13,644 nucleotides of DNA, from positions 1 through 13,644 of the forward strand of contig JBJHDM010000070.1 of assembly GCA_050486545.1 (NCBI GenBank), in the 5' to 3' direction. The translations under genes and the position numbers were made by a program. Below the pieces are notes generated by a model that was given only the letters and a program-made list of their open reading frames with translations, did not search any database and was not told the origin of the DNA. Of this stretch, positions 6,488-13,599 are shown piece by piece (position 1 is the stretch's first letter; each line of letters opens with the position of its first letter). This stretch comes from DAOMNN01 sp050486545 (lineage in GTDB: Bacteria; Pseudomonadota; Gammaproteobacteria; Burkholderiales; Rhodocyclaceae).

Positions 6488-7153
6488 ATGGAAAACCGTG
6501 CGATTGCGATGAACCGCGCCGAAACGTCGGTGCTGGCCACCAACAAGGTCATTCGCAACACCTATATCCTGCTGGCGTTGACGCTGGCGTTCTCGGCCGT
6601 GACGGCAGGAATCTCGATGGCACTCGGGTTGCCGCACCCGGGGCTCGTGCTCACATTGGTCGGATACTTCGGCCTGCTGTTCCTGACGGCCAAGCTGCGC
6701 AACAGCGCCGGTGGCGTGCTGGCGATCTTTGCATTGACAGGTTTCATGGGCTACACGCTCGGACCGATCCTGTCGGCTTACCTTTCGCTGCCCAACGGTC
6801 ACCAGATCGTGATGCAGGCGATGGGCGGCACGGCGGCCATCTTTCTCGGCCTGTCGGGCTACGCGCTGACCACGCGCAAGGACTTCTCCTTCATGGGCGG
6901 CTTCCTGATGGTCGGCATCCTGGTGGCGTTCCTGGCCGGGATCGGTGCGTTCGTGTTCTCGATGCCGGCCCTCATGCTGGCGGTTTCGGCGATGTTCGTG
7001 CTGCTGATGTGCGGACTGATCCTGTATCAGACCAGCGCCATCATCCACGGCGGCGAGACCAACTACATCATGGCCACCGTGACGCTGTACGTGTCGATCT
7101 ACAATCTCTTCACGAGCCTGCTGCACCTGCTCGGCGTCTTCAACAGCGACTGA
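6488..7153 (+). CDS. Bax inhibitor-1/YccA family membrane protein
   Basis: 221 residues, close to E. coli YccA. The protein has a short polar N-terminus (1-22) and then seven hydrophobic segments at roughly 25-46, 52-69, 76-100, 111-127, 136-158, 160-182 and 194-216. Family landmarks are GFMGYTLGPILS (85-96) and LYQTSAIIHGGETNYIMAT (179-197). Known for the family: YccA binds the FtsH-HflKC protease complex and restrains its degradation of jammed SecY; more broadly BI-1 proteins are linked to calcium leak. The ATG has AGGAGG 10 bases upstream; earlier in-frame codons lie in the leader and lack such a site. It stands alone with its own promoter and a hairpin after it. Orthology to yccA itself is likely but not certain. 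Confidence 0.9.
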   Translation: MENRAIAMNRAETSVLATNKVIRNTYILLALTLAFSAVTAGISMALGLPHPGLVLTLVGYFGLLFLTAKLRNSAGGVLAIFALTGFMGYTLGPILSAYLSLPNGHQIVMQAMGGTAAIFLGLSGYALTTRKDFSFMGGFLMVGILVAFLAGIGAFVFSMPALMLAVSAMFVLLMCGLILYQTSAIIHGGETNYIMATVTLYVSIYNLFTSLLHLLGVFNSD

Positions 7154-7164
7154 GCATCCCGGGC

Positions 7165-7180
7165 CGTCCCGTGCGGGACG
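7165..7180. other. Short hairpin after the YccA-like gene
   Basis: CGTCCC (7165-7170) pairs with GGGACG (7175-7180) around GTGC, 11 bases after the stop. There is no T-run. It may stabilise the 3' end or assist the second hairpin at 7200-7223. Confidence 0.4.
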
Positions 7181-7199
7181 TCCTGCAGTTCCGACTCCG

Positions 7200-7223
7200 C
7201 ATGGGCGCCTTCGGGCGCCCATG
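7200..7223. terminator. 10-bp hairpin with TTCG tetraloop between the YccA-like gene and accA
   Basis: CATGGGCGCC (7200-7209) pairs exactly with GGCGCCCATG (7214-7223) around TTCG. C-UUCG-G is one of the most stable RNA tetraloops. No T-run follows (TCGTGTCCGG), so it may act as a 3'-end stabiliser or weak terminator rather than a standard intrinsic one. It separates the YccA-like transcript from accA. Confidence 0.6.
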
Positions 7224-7243
7224 TCGTGTCCGGGCCAAGCAGG

Positions 7244-7249
7244 TACAAT
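7244..7249 (+). promoter_or_regulatory. Possible -10 element for accA
   Basis: TACAAT, five of six bases matching TATAAT, lies 27 bases before the accA ATG. A start near 7257 would give a leader of about 20 bases containing AGGGAAGGG. I find no good -35 at 16-18 bases upstream, so this is tentative. Confidence 0.4.
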
Positions 7250-7276
7250 GACGCACTTTCAAGCAGGGAAGGGTAG

Positions 7277-8245
7277 ATGAAGACCACCTTTCTGGATTTC
7301 GAGCAGCCGATCGCCGATCTTGTCGCGAAGATCGAGCAGCTGCGCTTCGTCCAGGACGATCCCGCCGTCGATATCTCCGGTGAGATCGCCCGTCTCGAGA
7401 GCAAGAGCCTGAGCCTGACCAAGGACCTCTACGCGAAGCTCACGCCCTGGCAGATCGCGCAGGTCGCCCGTCATCCCCAGCGTCCCTATACGCTGGACTA
7501 TGTCCGCCTCGCGTTTACCGATTTTGAGGAGATGCATGGCGACCGGGCCTTCGCCGACGACAAGGCGATCGTCGGGGGGCTGGCCCGCTTCAACGGGCAG
7601 AGCTGCGTCGTGATCGGGCACCAGAAGGGACGCGACACGAAGGAGAAGATCCTGCGCAACTTCGGCATGCCGCGACCCGAGGGCTACCGCAAGGCCTTGC
7701 GGCTGATGCGCCTGGCCGAGAAGTTCAATCTTCCGGTATTTACCTTCGTCGATACGCCGGGCGCCTACCCGGGCATCGGGGCGGAGGAGCGGGGGCAATC
7801 CGAAGCGATCGGGCACAACCTGTACGTGATGGCCGAACTCAAGGTCCCGATCATCTCGACGGTGATTGGCGAGGGTGGCTCGGGCGGCGCGCTCGCGATC
7901 GCGGTCGGCGATCAGGTGTTGATGCTGCAGTATGCGACCTATTCGGTGATTTCGCCCGAGGGCTGTGCGTCGATTCTGTGGAAGAGCGCCGACAAGGCCT
8001 CGATCGCCGCCGAGGCGATGGGCATCACGGCCGCCCGGCTCAAGGCGCTCGGCCTGATCGATGCGGTGGTGCAGGAGCCCGTCGGCGGCGCGCACCGCGA
8101 CCACCGCGAGATGGCACAGACGCTCAAGCGCGCGCTCCAGGATGCGCTGCGCAAGGTCTCCGACCGCTCTCCTGCCGAACTCGTCGAAATGCGTTTCGAG
8201 CGCCTGATGAGTCATGGCAAGTTCAAGGAACAGGACGCCGCCTGA
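7277..8245 (+). CDS. accA: Acetyl-CoA carboxylase carboxyltransferase subunit alpha
   Basis: 322 residues, full length. With AccD it forms the carboxyltransferase that moves CO2 from biotin on AccB to acetyl-CoA, making malonyl-CoA for fatty acid synthesis. The N-terminal helical part starts MKTTFLDFEQPI. Then come ARHPQRPYTLDYV (64-76), GDRAFADDKAIVGG (88-101), GHQKGRDTKEKI (114-125), FVDTPGAYPGIGAEERGQ (157-174), the oxyanion-type glycine loop GEGGSGGALA (198-207) and SVISPEGCASILWK (223-236). All are standard AccA motifs. The ATG has a purine-rich GGGAAGGG close upstream. Its last 32 bases overlap tilS in another frame, which suggests co-transcription and coupled translation. Confidence 0.98.
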   Translation: MKTTFLDFEQPIADLVAKIEQLRFVQDDPAVDISGEIARLESKSLSLTKDLYAKLTPWQIAQVARHPQRPYTLDYVRLAFTDFEEMHGDRAFADDKAIVGGLARFNGQSCVVIGHQKGRDTKEKILRNFGMPRPEGYRKALRLMRLAEKFNLPVFTFVDTPGAYPGIGAEERGQSEAIGHNLYVMAELKVPIISTVIGEGGSGGALAIAVGDQVLMLQYATYSVISPEGCASILWKSADKASIAAEAMGITAARLKALGLIDAVVQEPVGGAHRDHREMAQTLKRALQDALRKVSDRSPAELVEMRFERLMSHGKFKEQDAA

Positions 8246-9563
8246 AGCGGATCCGGTTGCGGCGGTCGCGGCCGTTCTCGCCGTGGCCGGGGTGGGTTCC
8301 GGGACGCGGCTGTGCGTCGCGCTTTCGGGCGGGGTCGATTCGGTCGTGCTGCTGCAGGTTCTCGTGCGCTTGCGCGAGCGTTTCGGCCTCGAGCTTTCCG
8401 CCGCGCATGTCCACCACGGCCTCAGCGCCGCAGCCGACGACTGGTGCGCCTTCTGCGCACGCCTGTGTGCGTCCCTTCAAGTACCTTTCCGGTCCTTCCC
8501 CGTTGCGGTCCCACGTCACGATCGTCGCGGCCTGGAGGCGGCTGCGCGGGGATTGCGGCATCGGGCTCTCTCATCGATCGACACGGACTGGATTGCGTTC
8601 GGACATCACCAGGACGATCAGGCCGAGACCGTGCTGTTCCGGCTTTTTCGCGGAGCCGGGGTGCGCGGGGCCGGAGCCATGGCCGAGATCGAGCCGCCGC
8701 GAGGCGATGCGGCCGGTCGACTGCGGCCGCTGCTCGGTGTTCGTCGGGAGGCGATCGAAGGGTTCGCTCGCGCGCTCGGACTCGAATGGGTCGAGGACGA
8801 GAGCAATCTCGATCAGGCCTTCGCACGCAACCGGCTGAGGCATTCGATCGTGCCCGCCCTGCAGGAGGCATTTCCGGGGGTGGTCCCCGCGCTGGCGCGG
8901 GCGAGCGGACACTTTCGCGAGGCGCAGGGGCTGCTCGACGAGTTGGCTTCGATCGATGCACAGCGCTGCGGGTCGCCGCTGTCGCGCGTGCGCATGCTGG
9001 GGCTCTCCGATGCGCGCATCGCCAACCTGTTGCGCCGGCAGGTCAGCGATCTGGGCGCGGAAGCGCCGCCCAGGGCGCGGCTGGTCGAGGTCGTGCGCCA
9101 GTTTCGGCAGGCTGGCGAGCGTCCGCTGCGGCTCGGATTGGGGGGCGTCTCCTGTTGCGTCTATCGCGGGCAGGTGTGGCTGGAGTCCGAAGCGGGAGCG
9201 GACGCGGTCCCCGAAGCCGTGCGCTGGGAGGGGGGCGGCAACGTGCCTTGGGGAAGCGGCATCATCCGCTTCGAGCGGGGTTGGGGTGAAGGGCTGGATG
9301 CGTCGCGGGTCGAGGGCGCACGGGAGGTCGTGCTGACCGGGCGCTGGGAAGGGCTGGTCCTGCGACAGGCGGTCGGCCGGCCCCGCCGCAGTTTCAAGAA
9401 CCTGTGCCAGGAGGCCGGGATCCCGGCCTGGATGCGATCCCGTCTGCCGGTGTTCAGGATCGACGGACAAGCCGCCTGGATCGGGAGCATCGGCGTGGCC
9501 GCCGAGTTCGCCTGTCCGAAAGGGGCTCCGGGAATCTTGCCGCGCTGGCTCCCGGCAGGCTGA
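8214..9563 (+). CDS. tilS: tRNA(Ile)-lysidine synthetase
   Basis: 449 residues. TilS uses ATP to attach lysine to C34 of tRNA-Ile(CAU), changing its decoding from AUG to AUA; the enzyme is essential in most bacteria. The PP-loop SGGVDS is at 38-43. Other conserved sites are AAHVHHGL (63-70), RRGLEAAAR (104-112), GHHQDDQAETVLFRLFRGAG (130-149), RPLL (171-174) and DESNLDQAFARNRLRHSIVP (195-214). The rest is the C-terminal tRNA-binding region, ending with PRRSFKNLCQEAGIPAWMR and a RLPVF segment typical of the TilS C-terminal domain. The ATG lies inside accA and has no strong ribosome site, consistent with coupling. The GHHQDD form, where GHHADD is common, is a mild variant. The gene ends 3 bases before the convergent regulator gene. 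Confidence 0.96.
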   Translation: MASSRNRTPPEADPVAAVAAVLAVAGVGSGTRLCVALSGGVDSVVLLQVLVRLRERFGLELSAAHVHHGLSAAADDWCAFCARLCASLQVPFRSFPVAVPRHDRRGLEAAARGLRHRALSSIDTDWIAFGHHQDDQAETVLFRLFRGAGVRGAGAMAEIEPPRGDAAGRLRPLLGVRREAIEGFARALGLEWVEDESNLDQAFARNRLRHSIVPALQEAFPGVVPALARASGHFREAQGLLDELASIDAQRCGSPLSRVRMLGLSDARIANLLRRQVSDLGAEAPPRARLVEVVRQFRQAGERPLRLGLGGVSCCVYRGQVWLESEAGADAVPEAVRWEGGGNVPWGSGIIRFERGWGEGLDASRVEGAREVVLTGRWEGLVLRQAVGRPRRSFKNLCQEAGIPAWMRSRLPVFRIDGQAAWIGSIGVAAEFACPKGAPGILPRWLPAG

Positions 9564-9566
9564 TCG

Positions 9567-10172
9567 TCAGTCCTCGGCACTCTTGAGCAGCTGTGCGAGT
9601 TCGACCGCCGAGCGGACTTCCATTTTCTCGAAGATTTTCGATCGGTGGGCCTCGACTGTTCGCATCGAGATGTCCAGTTCGTCGGCGATCACCTTGTTGT
9701 ACTTTCCGGCGAGGATCAGCTCCATCACCTCGCGCTCGCGCGCCGTCAGCAGCGAAAGCCGTTCATGGACCGCGTTGCGCAGGCTCGACGCTTCGCGCCG
9801 CTTGGCGTCGACATCGATCGCGCGCTGCACGATCGCGACCAGATCACTGTCGTTGAACGGTTTCTCGATGAAATCGAAAGCCCCTTTCTTGAGGGCCGAG
9901 ACCGCCATCGGCACATCCCCGTGGCCGGTGATGAAGATCACCGGAAGCAGGCTGCCGCGCGTCTTGAGGACGTCGAAGCACTCCAGTCCGCTCATTCCGT
10001 CCATGCGGATGTCCAGAACGGCGCAGCCTTGCCACTCGGGCTGTAGCGCGGCAAGGAAGTCCTCCGCGCTGGCCCAGGTCGTGCAAGGCACCTGGCGGGT
10101 CTTGAGGAGCCATTGCAGGGCGTCGCGGATGGCTTCGTCGTCATCGATGATGTGGGCGCGGGCGTCGTTCAT
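9567..10172 (-). CDS. dctR: FixJ/LuxR-type response regulator, probably DctR
   Basis: 201 residues. The receiver domain (about 5-120) has the acidic cluster IIDDDE (8-13), phosphorylated Asp54 in AVLDIRM, Thr82 in FITGHGD and Lys104 in IEKPF. A LuxR-type helix-turn-helix follows: LTAREREVMELILAG (142-156), then NKVIADELDISMRTVEAHRS (159-178). This is the FixJ family, not the NtrC-type DctD that works with sigma-54. It overlaps the kinase gene by 4 bases (ATGA) and has AGGAA 5 bases before its ATG. Together with the adjacent kinase and dctP, it resembles the DctS/DctR pair of Rhodobacter capsulatus, which activates the TRAP dicarboxylate transporter. The role is inferred from neighbours; TtrR-like alternatives within the same family cannot be excluded by sequence alone. 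Confidence 0.85.
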   Translation of the reverse strand: MNDARAHIIDDDEAIRDALQWLLKTRQVPCTTWASAEDFLAALQPEWQGCAVLDIRMDGMSGLECFDVLKTRGSLLPVIFITGHGDVPMAVSALKKGAFDFIEKPFNDSDLVAIVQRAIDVDAKRREASSLRNAVHERLSLLTAREREVMELILAGKYNKVIADELDISMRTVEAHRSKIFEKMEVRSAVELAQLLKSAED

Positions 10173-12145
10173 GAAGGTTCCTGGTCGACGGGGAGCGAAA
10201 GGATGAAGATGGTACCGCCTTCGGGGTTTGCCTCGAAGCCAAGCCGGCCATGATGCAACTCGGCGATGGAGCGGCAGATGTTCAATCCCATGCCCATGCC
10301 CTCCTGCTTGGTCGAGAAGAACGGTTCGAAGAGGCGGCGAGCCGTTTCGGGCGGAATGCCCGATCCCTGGTCCACGACTCGAACGATGAGGTGACCGCCT
10401 TCCTCGCTCGTGGTGATGCGAATCGTGCGCCGTTCGCGCGGTGATTCATGCATCGCGTCCATGCCGTTGCGCACGAGGTTCACGATTACCTGTTCGATCA
10501 TTACGGGATCGGCGGCGATCTCCGGAAGCCGGTCGGCCAGCGTCGTCTGGATGCGGATGCGCCGCTTGCGCGTATCGGCCTCGAGCAGGCCGATCGCGTC
10601 GCGGATGACGTCATTGACGTCGAGCGGTTCGCGCTTGGGCTCGGAGCGGCGTACGAAGTCGTGCACCCGGCGGATGATCTCGCCTGCACGCCTTGCCTGG
10701 CGGGCGAGGCGTTCGTGGATCTCGAGCAGTTCCTTCGAGTCGGCGTTGCCGTCGGCGAGCAGGTTCAGGCAACCATTGTTGTAGCTCGTGATCGCTGCCA
10801 GCGGCTGGTTCAGCTCGTGGGCCAGGGTGGAGGCCATCTCGCCCATCGTGATCAGGCGCGAGGTCGCCTGCAAGCGCTCGTCCTGCTGGCGTGCGAGCTC
10901 GCGTGCGCGTTTCTGTTCGGTGATGTCGAGCATCGACCCCATCCAGCCCGTGTGGTGACCTTCGGCGTCGATGAGGGGGGCCTCGAAGATCATGGTGTCG
11001 ATCGGCTCGCCGCTCTTGCGCCGCAGGCGCAATTCGACACCTTCGGACGGGGCGTCGCCCGACAGGATCTGGTCGTGTACCTCCTGGGTCCGGTCGATAT
11101 GGTCGGGATCCCAGTAGGGCATCGGCGGGAGGTGTCCGATCAGTTCATCCGCGGTGTAACCCACGATGCGGCAGAAAGCCGGATTGACATAGGTGATCCG
11201 GCCGTCCAGGTCTCGTGCGCGCAACCCCGTCATCAGCGAGTCTTCCATGGCCTTGCGGAAGGAGGTCTCTCCGCGCAGCGCCTGCTCGGCCGCCTGTCTG
11301 CGAACCAGTTGGACGCGCAGCAGCCAAATGCTCCATACGATGATGCCGCCGAGCAGCACGATCGAGGCGATCAGCAGGGCCGGGATCCAGCGCCCCTCCC
11401 CCTTGTAGGCACTGATCTGGACGCGCAGGCCGTGACCGGGGGGGTCGAAGGCCATGGTATAGGTATGCTGGTCCGACAGCGGCGCGACATGGGACTTGGT
11501 TGCGATTTCGCGTCCGTCCGGGTCGAGCACGCTGACGTGGTAACGTTCGGAGAACCACCACGGCAGCTCGCGTGCGACCAGGACCTGCAGCGAGTAGATT
11601 CCGACGGTGACGCCGAGCAGGCCGGTGTCGGTATAGGTTGGCACGTGGACTTCGAAATGATGGCCGCCCCCGGCGATCTCGTAAGCCGGGCCATAGACCG
11701 GTCGGCCGATGCTGCGGGCGAGGCGGAAGATCGACGGGGCCGGAACCGCCCCGTGGACCTCGCCGATCAGGTGGTCGTCGCTGAGCGGGGGGTGGGCGCC
11801 GAGGATGAGACCGTCGGCATCGAGCCAGACGATCCGGACGAGGCCGCTTTCGGCCCGCAGCAACTGACGCAGCTTGGCATCGGTCTGCGGAGCGATCTCG
11901 GGGACGATGAGCTCGTGGCCAAGCTGGGCCAGTTGGGTGGCGTTGCGGTCCAGGTGGAACTGCAGGTTCTGCTCCATCCACAGGACGTCGCTGATCAGGG
12001 TTGCGCGCTGGGTCTCCACATCATGTCGGTGCGTCAGCCAGACGAGCATGGCCAGCAGCGTCAGGAAGAGCGCCAGGGCGAGGTAGGGCAGTCGCAGATG
12101 CCAGGGCGACGGGGTGCTCGGAGGGGTCGGGAGGGTTGTCTCCAT
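10169..12145 (-). CDS. dctS: PAS-containing membrane sensor histidine kinase, probably DctS
   Basis: 658 residues from the ATG at 12145. Two membrane helices (about 21-38 and 255-276) bracket a periplasmic sensor domain of about 215 residues. After them come a PAS domain (about 295-410, ending in WMGSMLDITEQ), the HisKA dimer domain with phosphorylated His443 in LAHELNQPLAAI, and the ATPase domain. The latter shows N560 in NLVRNGMDAM, VDQGSGI (591-597), FEPFFSTK (606-613) and GMGMGLNI (616-623). An upstream TTG would add 21 residues but has no better ribosome site and would intrude on the dctP control region. Divergent from dctP and overlapping dctR, so it most likely senses external C4-dicarboxylates. 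The ligand is inferred from context, not from visible binding residues. Confidence 0.88.
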   Translation of the reverse strand: METTLPTPPSTPSPWHLRLPYLALALFLTLLAMLVWLTHRHDVETQRATLISDVLWMEQNLQFHLDRNATQLAQLGHELIVPEIAPQTDAKLRQLLRAESGLVRIVWLDADGLILGAHPPLSDDHLIGEVHGAVPAPSIFRLARSIGRPVYGPAYEIAGGGHHFEVHVPTYTDTGLLGVTVGIYSLQVLVARELPWWFSERYHVSVLDPDGREIATKSHVAPLSDQHTYTMAFDPPGHGLRVQISAYKGEGRWIPALLIASIVLLGGIIVWSIWLLRVQLVRRQAAEQALRGETSFRKAMEDSLMTGLRARDLDGRITYVNPAFCRIVGYTADELIGHLPPMPYWDPDHIDRTQEVHDQILSGDAPSEGVELRLRRKSGEPIDTMIFEAPLIDAEGHHTGWMGSMLDITEQKRARELARQQDERLQATSRLITMGEMASTLAHELNQPLAAITSYNNGCLNLLADGNADSKELLEIHERLARQARRAGEIIRRVHDFVRRSEPKREPLDVNDVIRDAIGLLEADTRKRRIRIQTTLADRLPEIAADPVMIEQVIVNLVRNGMDAMHESPRERRTIRITTSEEGGHLIVRVVDQGSGIPPETARRLFEPFFSTKQEGMGMGLNICRSIAELHHGRLGFEANPEGGTIFILSLPVDQEPS

Positions 12146-12264
12146 CGGAACGATCGACAGGGCGCTTCGCCGGCCCGCGGTTCCGGTCAGCTGGCCCCCG
12201 GCATGCAAGTCAGCGGGGATTGCGCATTGGGGCGGGCAAGCGCGGGTTTATTGGAGGATGTCGG
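12146..12264. promoter_or_regulatory. Divergent control region between dctS and dctP
   Basis: 119 bases that must hold the start signals of both genes. On the + strand, TGGCCCCCGGCATGC (12192-12206) has GG and GC spaced as in sigma-54 promoters (TGGCAC-N5-TTGC), with mismatches at one position in each half; the start would be near 12218. I see no convincing sigma-70 promoter for dctP. A near-exact direct repeat, GTCAGCTGG (12186-12194) and GTCAGCGGG (12209-12217), spaced 23 bases, could be a regulator site. The dctP ribosome site GGAGG is at 12253-12257. Confidence 0.4.
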
Positions 12265-13266
12265 ATGAAGTATCGCATGTTGGTGATCATGATTGCGTTG
12301 TTGGTGATGCCGGGGCCGGCGTTCTCCGAGCAGATCGTGATCCGCTTCAGTCACGTGGTCGCCCCGGACACTCCGAAAGGTAAGGCGGCGGAGTTCTTCA
12401 GGCTGCGGGCCGAGGAGCTGACGCGCGGGCGCGTGCGCGTCGAGGTCTATCCGAACAGCACGCTCTACAAGGATCGCGAGGAGATGGAAGCCTTGCAGCT
12501 GGGGGCCGTGCAGATGCTGGCGCCGTCGCTTGCGAAGTTCAGCGTGCTTGGCGTGACCGAGTTCGAGGTGTTCGACCTGCCGTACATCTTCGATGACGAG
12601 CGCGCACTGGCCAAGGTGACCGAAGGGCCGATCGGGCGTCGCCTGCTCGCTTCCCTGGAGTCGCGTGGCATCAAGGGGCTGGCGTTCTGGGACAACGGAT
12701 TCAAGTCGTTCTCGGCGAACACGCCGATCCGCACCCCCGAGGATCTGGCCGGCAAGCGCATGCGCATCCAGCCTTCGAAGGTGCTCGAAGCGCAGATGCA
12801 GGCGCTCGGGGCCGTACCCCACATGATGGCCTTCTCGGAAGTATTCGACGCCTTGCGTATCGGCATCGTCGATGGAACCGAGAACCCGCACTCCAATCTC
12901 TACACCCAGAACATGCACGAAGTGCAGCGCCATCTGACGGTCACCGACCACGGCTACCTGGGCTATGCGGTGATCACCAACAAGAAGTTCTGGGACGGAT
13001 TGCCTCGCGGGATCCGCCGCAATCTCGAACGGGCGATGCGGGATGCGAGCAACTATGCGAACCGGATCGCCCGCGAAGAGAACGACCGTGCGATCCGTGC
13101 GGTGCGGGCTGCGGGGACGACCGAAATCCACGAGCTCGACGAAGCGGGAAGGATGGCGTTCAAGCGTGCGCTGCTGCCGGTGCATCGAAGCATGGAGGAG
13201 CGGATCGGCGCCGATCTCATCCGGGCGATCTACCGGGAGACGGGTTTCGATCCGGACGATCTGTAA
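12265..13266 (+). CDS. dctP: TRAP transporter C4-dicarboxylate-binding receptor
   Basis: 333 residues, the typical DctP length. A clear signal peptide (MKYRMLVIMIALLVMPGPAF, cleavage near residue 21-22) sends it to the periplasm. There it binds malate, succinate or fumarate and hands them to a DctQM permease driven by the sodium or proton gradient. IVIRFSHVVAPDTPKGKAAE (24-43) opens the mature domain. AGKRMRIQPSKVLEAQMQAL (162-181) carries the Arg (167) that in TRAP receptors binds the ligand carboxylate. DGTENPHSNLYTQNMHEVQ (203-221) and YLGYAVITNKKFWDGLP (231-247) are typical of the dicarboxylate subgroup. GGAGG sits 7 bases before the ATG. No dctQ or dctM follows within the next 378 bases, so dctP is either separately transcribed or divided from its permease genes by repeats. 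Confidence 0.93.
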   Translation: MKYRMLVIMIALLVMPGPAFSEQIVIRFSHVVAPDTPKGKAAEFFRLRAEELTRGRVRVEVYPNSTLYKDREEMEALQLGAVQMLAPSLAKFSVLGVTEFEVFDLPYIFDDERALAKVTEGPIGRRLLASLESRGIKGLAFWDNGFKSFSANTPIRTPEDLAGKRMRIQPSKVLEAQMQALGAVPHMMAFSEVFDALRIGIVDGTENPHSNLYTQNMHEVQRHLTVTDHGYLGYAVITNKKFWDGLPRGIRRNLERAMRDASNYANRIAREENDRAIRAVRAAGTTEIHELDEAGRMAFKRALLPVHRSMEERIGADLIRAIYRETGFDPDDL

Positions 13267-13311
13267 GTGGATTTGGATGGACCACGGCGATCGCGTAAGC
13301 AGAACGCGTAG

Positions 13312-13335
13312 GGCGGCTTCGCGAAGCAAGCCGCC
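13312..13335. repeat. REP-like hairpin
   Basis: GGCGGCTT (13312-13319) pairs with AAGCCGCC (13328-13335), 46 bases after the dctP stop. The centre also holds the perfect 12-base palindrome GCTTCGCGAAGC (13316-13327). A second short pairing, CCGCC-AATC-GGCGG (13331-13344), overlaps it and could compete. The preceding GCGTAGG and this form resemble the short dispersed palindromes common between genes in betaproteobacteria; dispersal cannot be seen from one window. Confidence 0.65.
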
Positions 13336-13423
13336 AATCGGCGGTTGGACCGCGGTACGCATCGGAATTCAACGGCCTTCATCGGTTTGTTGCCCGGCCG
13401 CCTTGCGCTTCGTCGCGCACCTT

Positions 13424-13453
13424 GGTGGATTGCGCCTTCGGCGCGAATCCACC
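13424..13453. repeat. REP-like hairpin next to the tandem repeat
   Basis: GGTGGATT (13424-13431) pairs with AATCCACC (13446-13453), continued inside by GCGCC/GGCGC with one bulged G and a TTC loop. Its right arm is also the start of the first 71-bp unit, since AATCCACCCTTG runs into the repeat. The hairpin and the tandem array are therefore joined at a shared sequence. Confidence 0.65.
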
Positions 13454-13599
13454 CTTGTATTATTCACTCACTCCCGCTGAAGTCGCTCTTCGGTGGGAGT
13501 GAGTCGCCGGACGCCGTATCCACCCTTGTATTATTCACTCACTCCCGCTGAAGTCGCTCTTCGGTGGGAGTGAGTCGCCGGACGCCGTATCCACCCTTG
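13447..13599. repeat. Two exact tandem copies of a 71-bp unit plus an 11-base remnant
   Basis: Units at 13447-13517 and 13518-13588 are identical, and the first 11 bases (ATCCACCCTTG) recur at 13589-13599 before the sequence diverges. Each unit has an AT-rich start (TGTATTATT) and then a long stem-loop. ACTCACTCCCGCTGAAG (13466-13482) pairs with CTTCGGTGGGAGTGAGT (13488-13504) around TCGCT; the second copy is 71 bases on. All 17 positions pair, two of them as G-U if the + strand is transcribed; on the minus strand these two become A-C mismatches. Function unknown. Confidence 0.95.

Noticed and set aside
10448..12268. A 606-codon open frame on the + strand, antisense to the sensor kinase gene
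   Set aside because: Its translation is rich in Asp, Arg, Gly and His with no recognisable domain, as expected of the strand opposite a GC-rich gene. The kinase on the minus strand has every catalytic motif.
12187..13362. A 391-codon open frame on the minus strand, antisense to dctP
   Set aside because: No family motif and a composition typical of antisense shadow frames; dctP has a signal peptide, family motifs and a ribosome site.
13345..13551. Small open frames with repeated STLVLFTHSR peptides after dctP
   Set aside because: The repetition comes from the 71-bp DNA duplication; there is no ribosome site and the frames simply translate palindromes.
13447..13599. Possible CRISPR array or integron attC sites
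   Set aside because: The two units are directly adjacent with no distinct spacers, and no cas genes or integrase are present. The stem-loop lacks the R and L box layout of attC.
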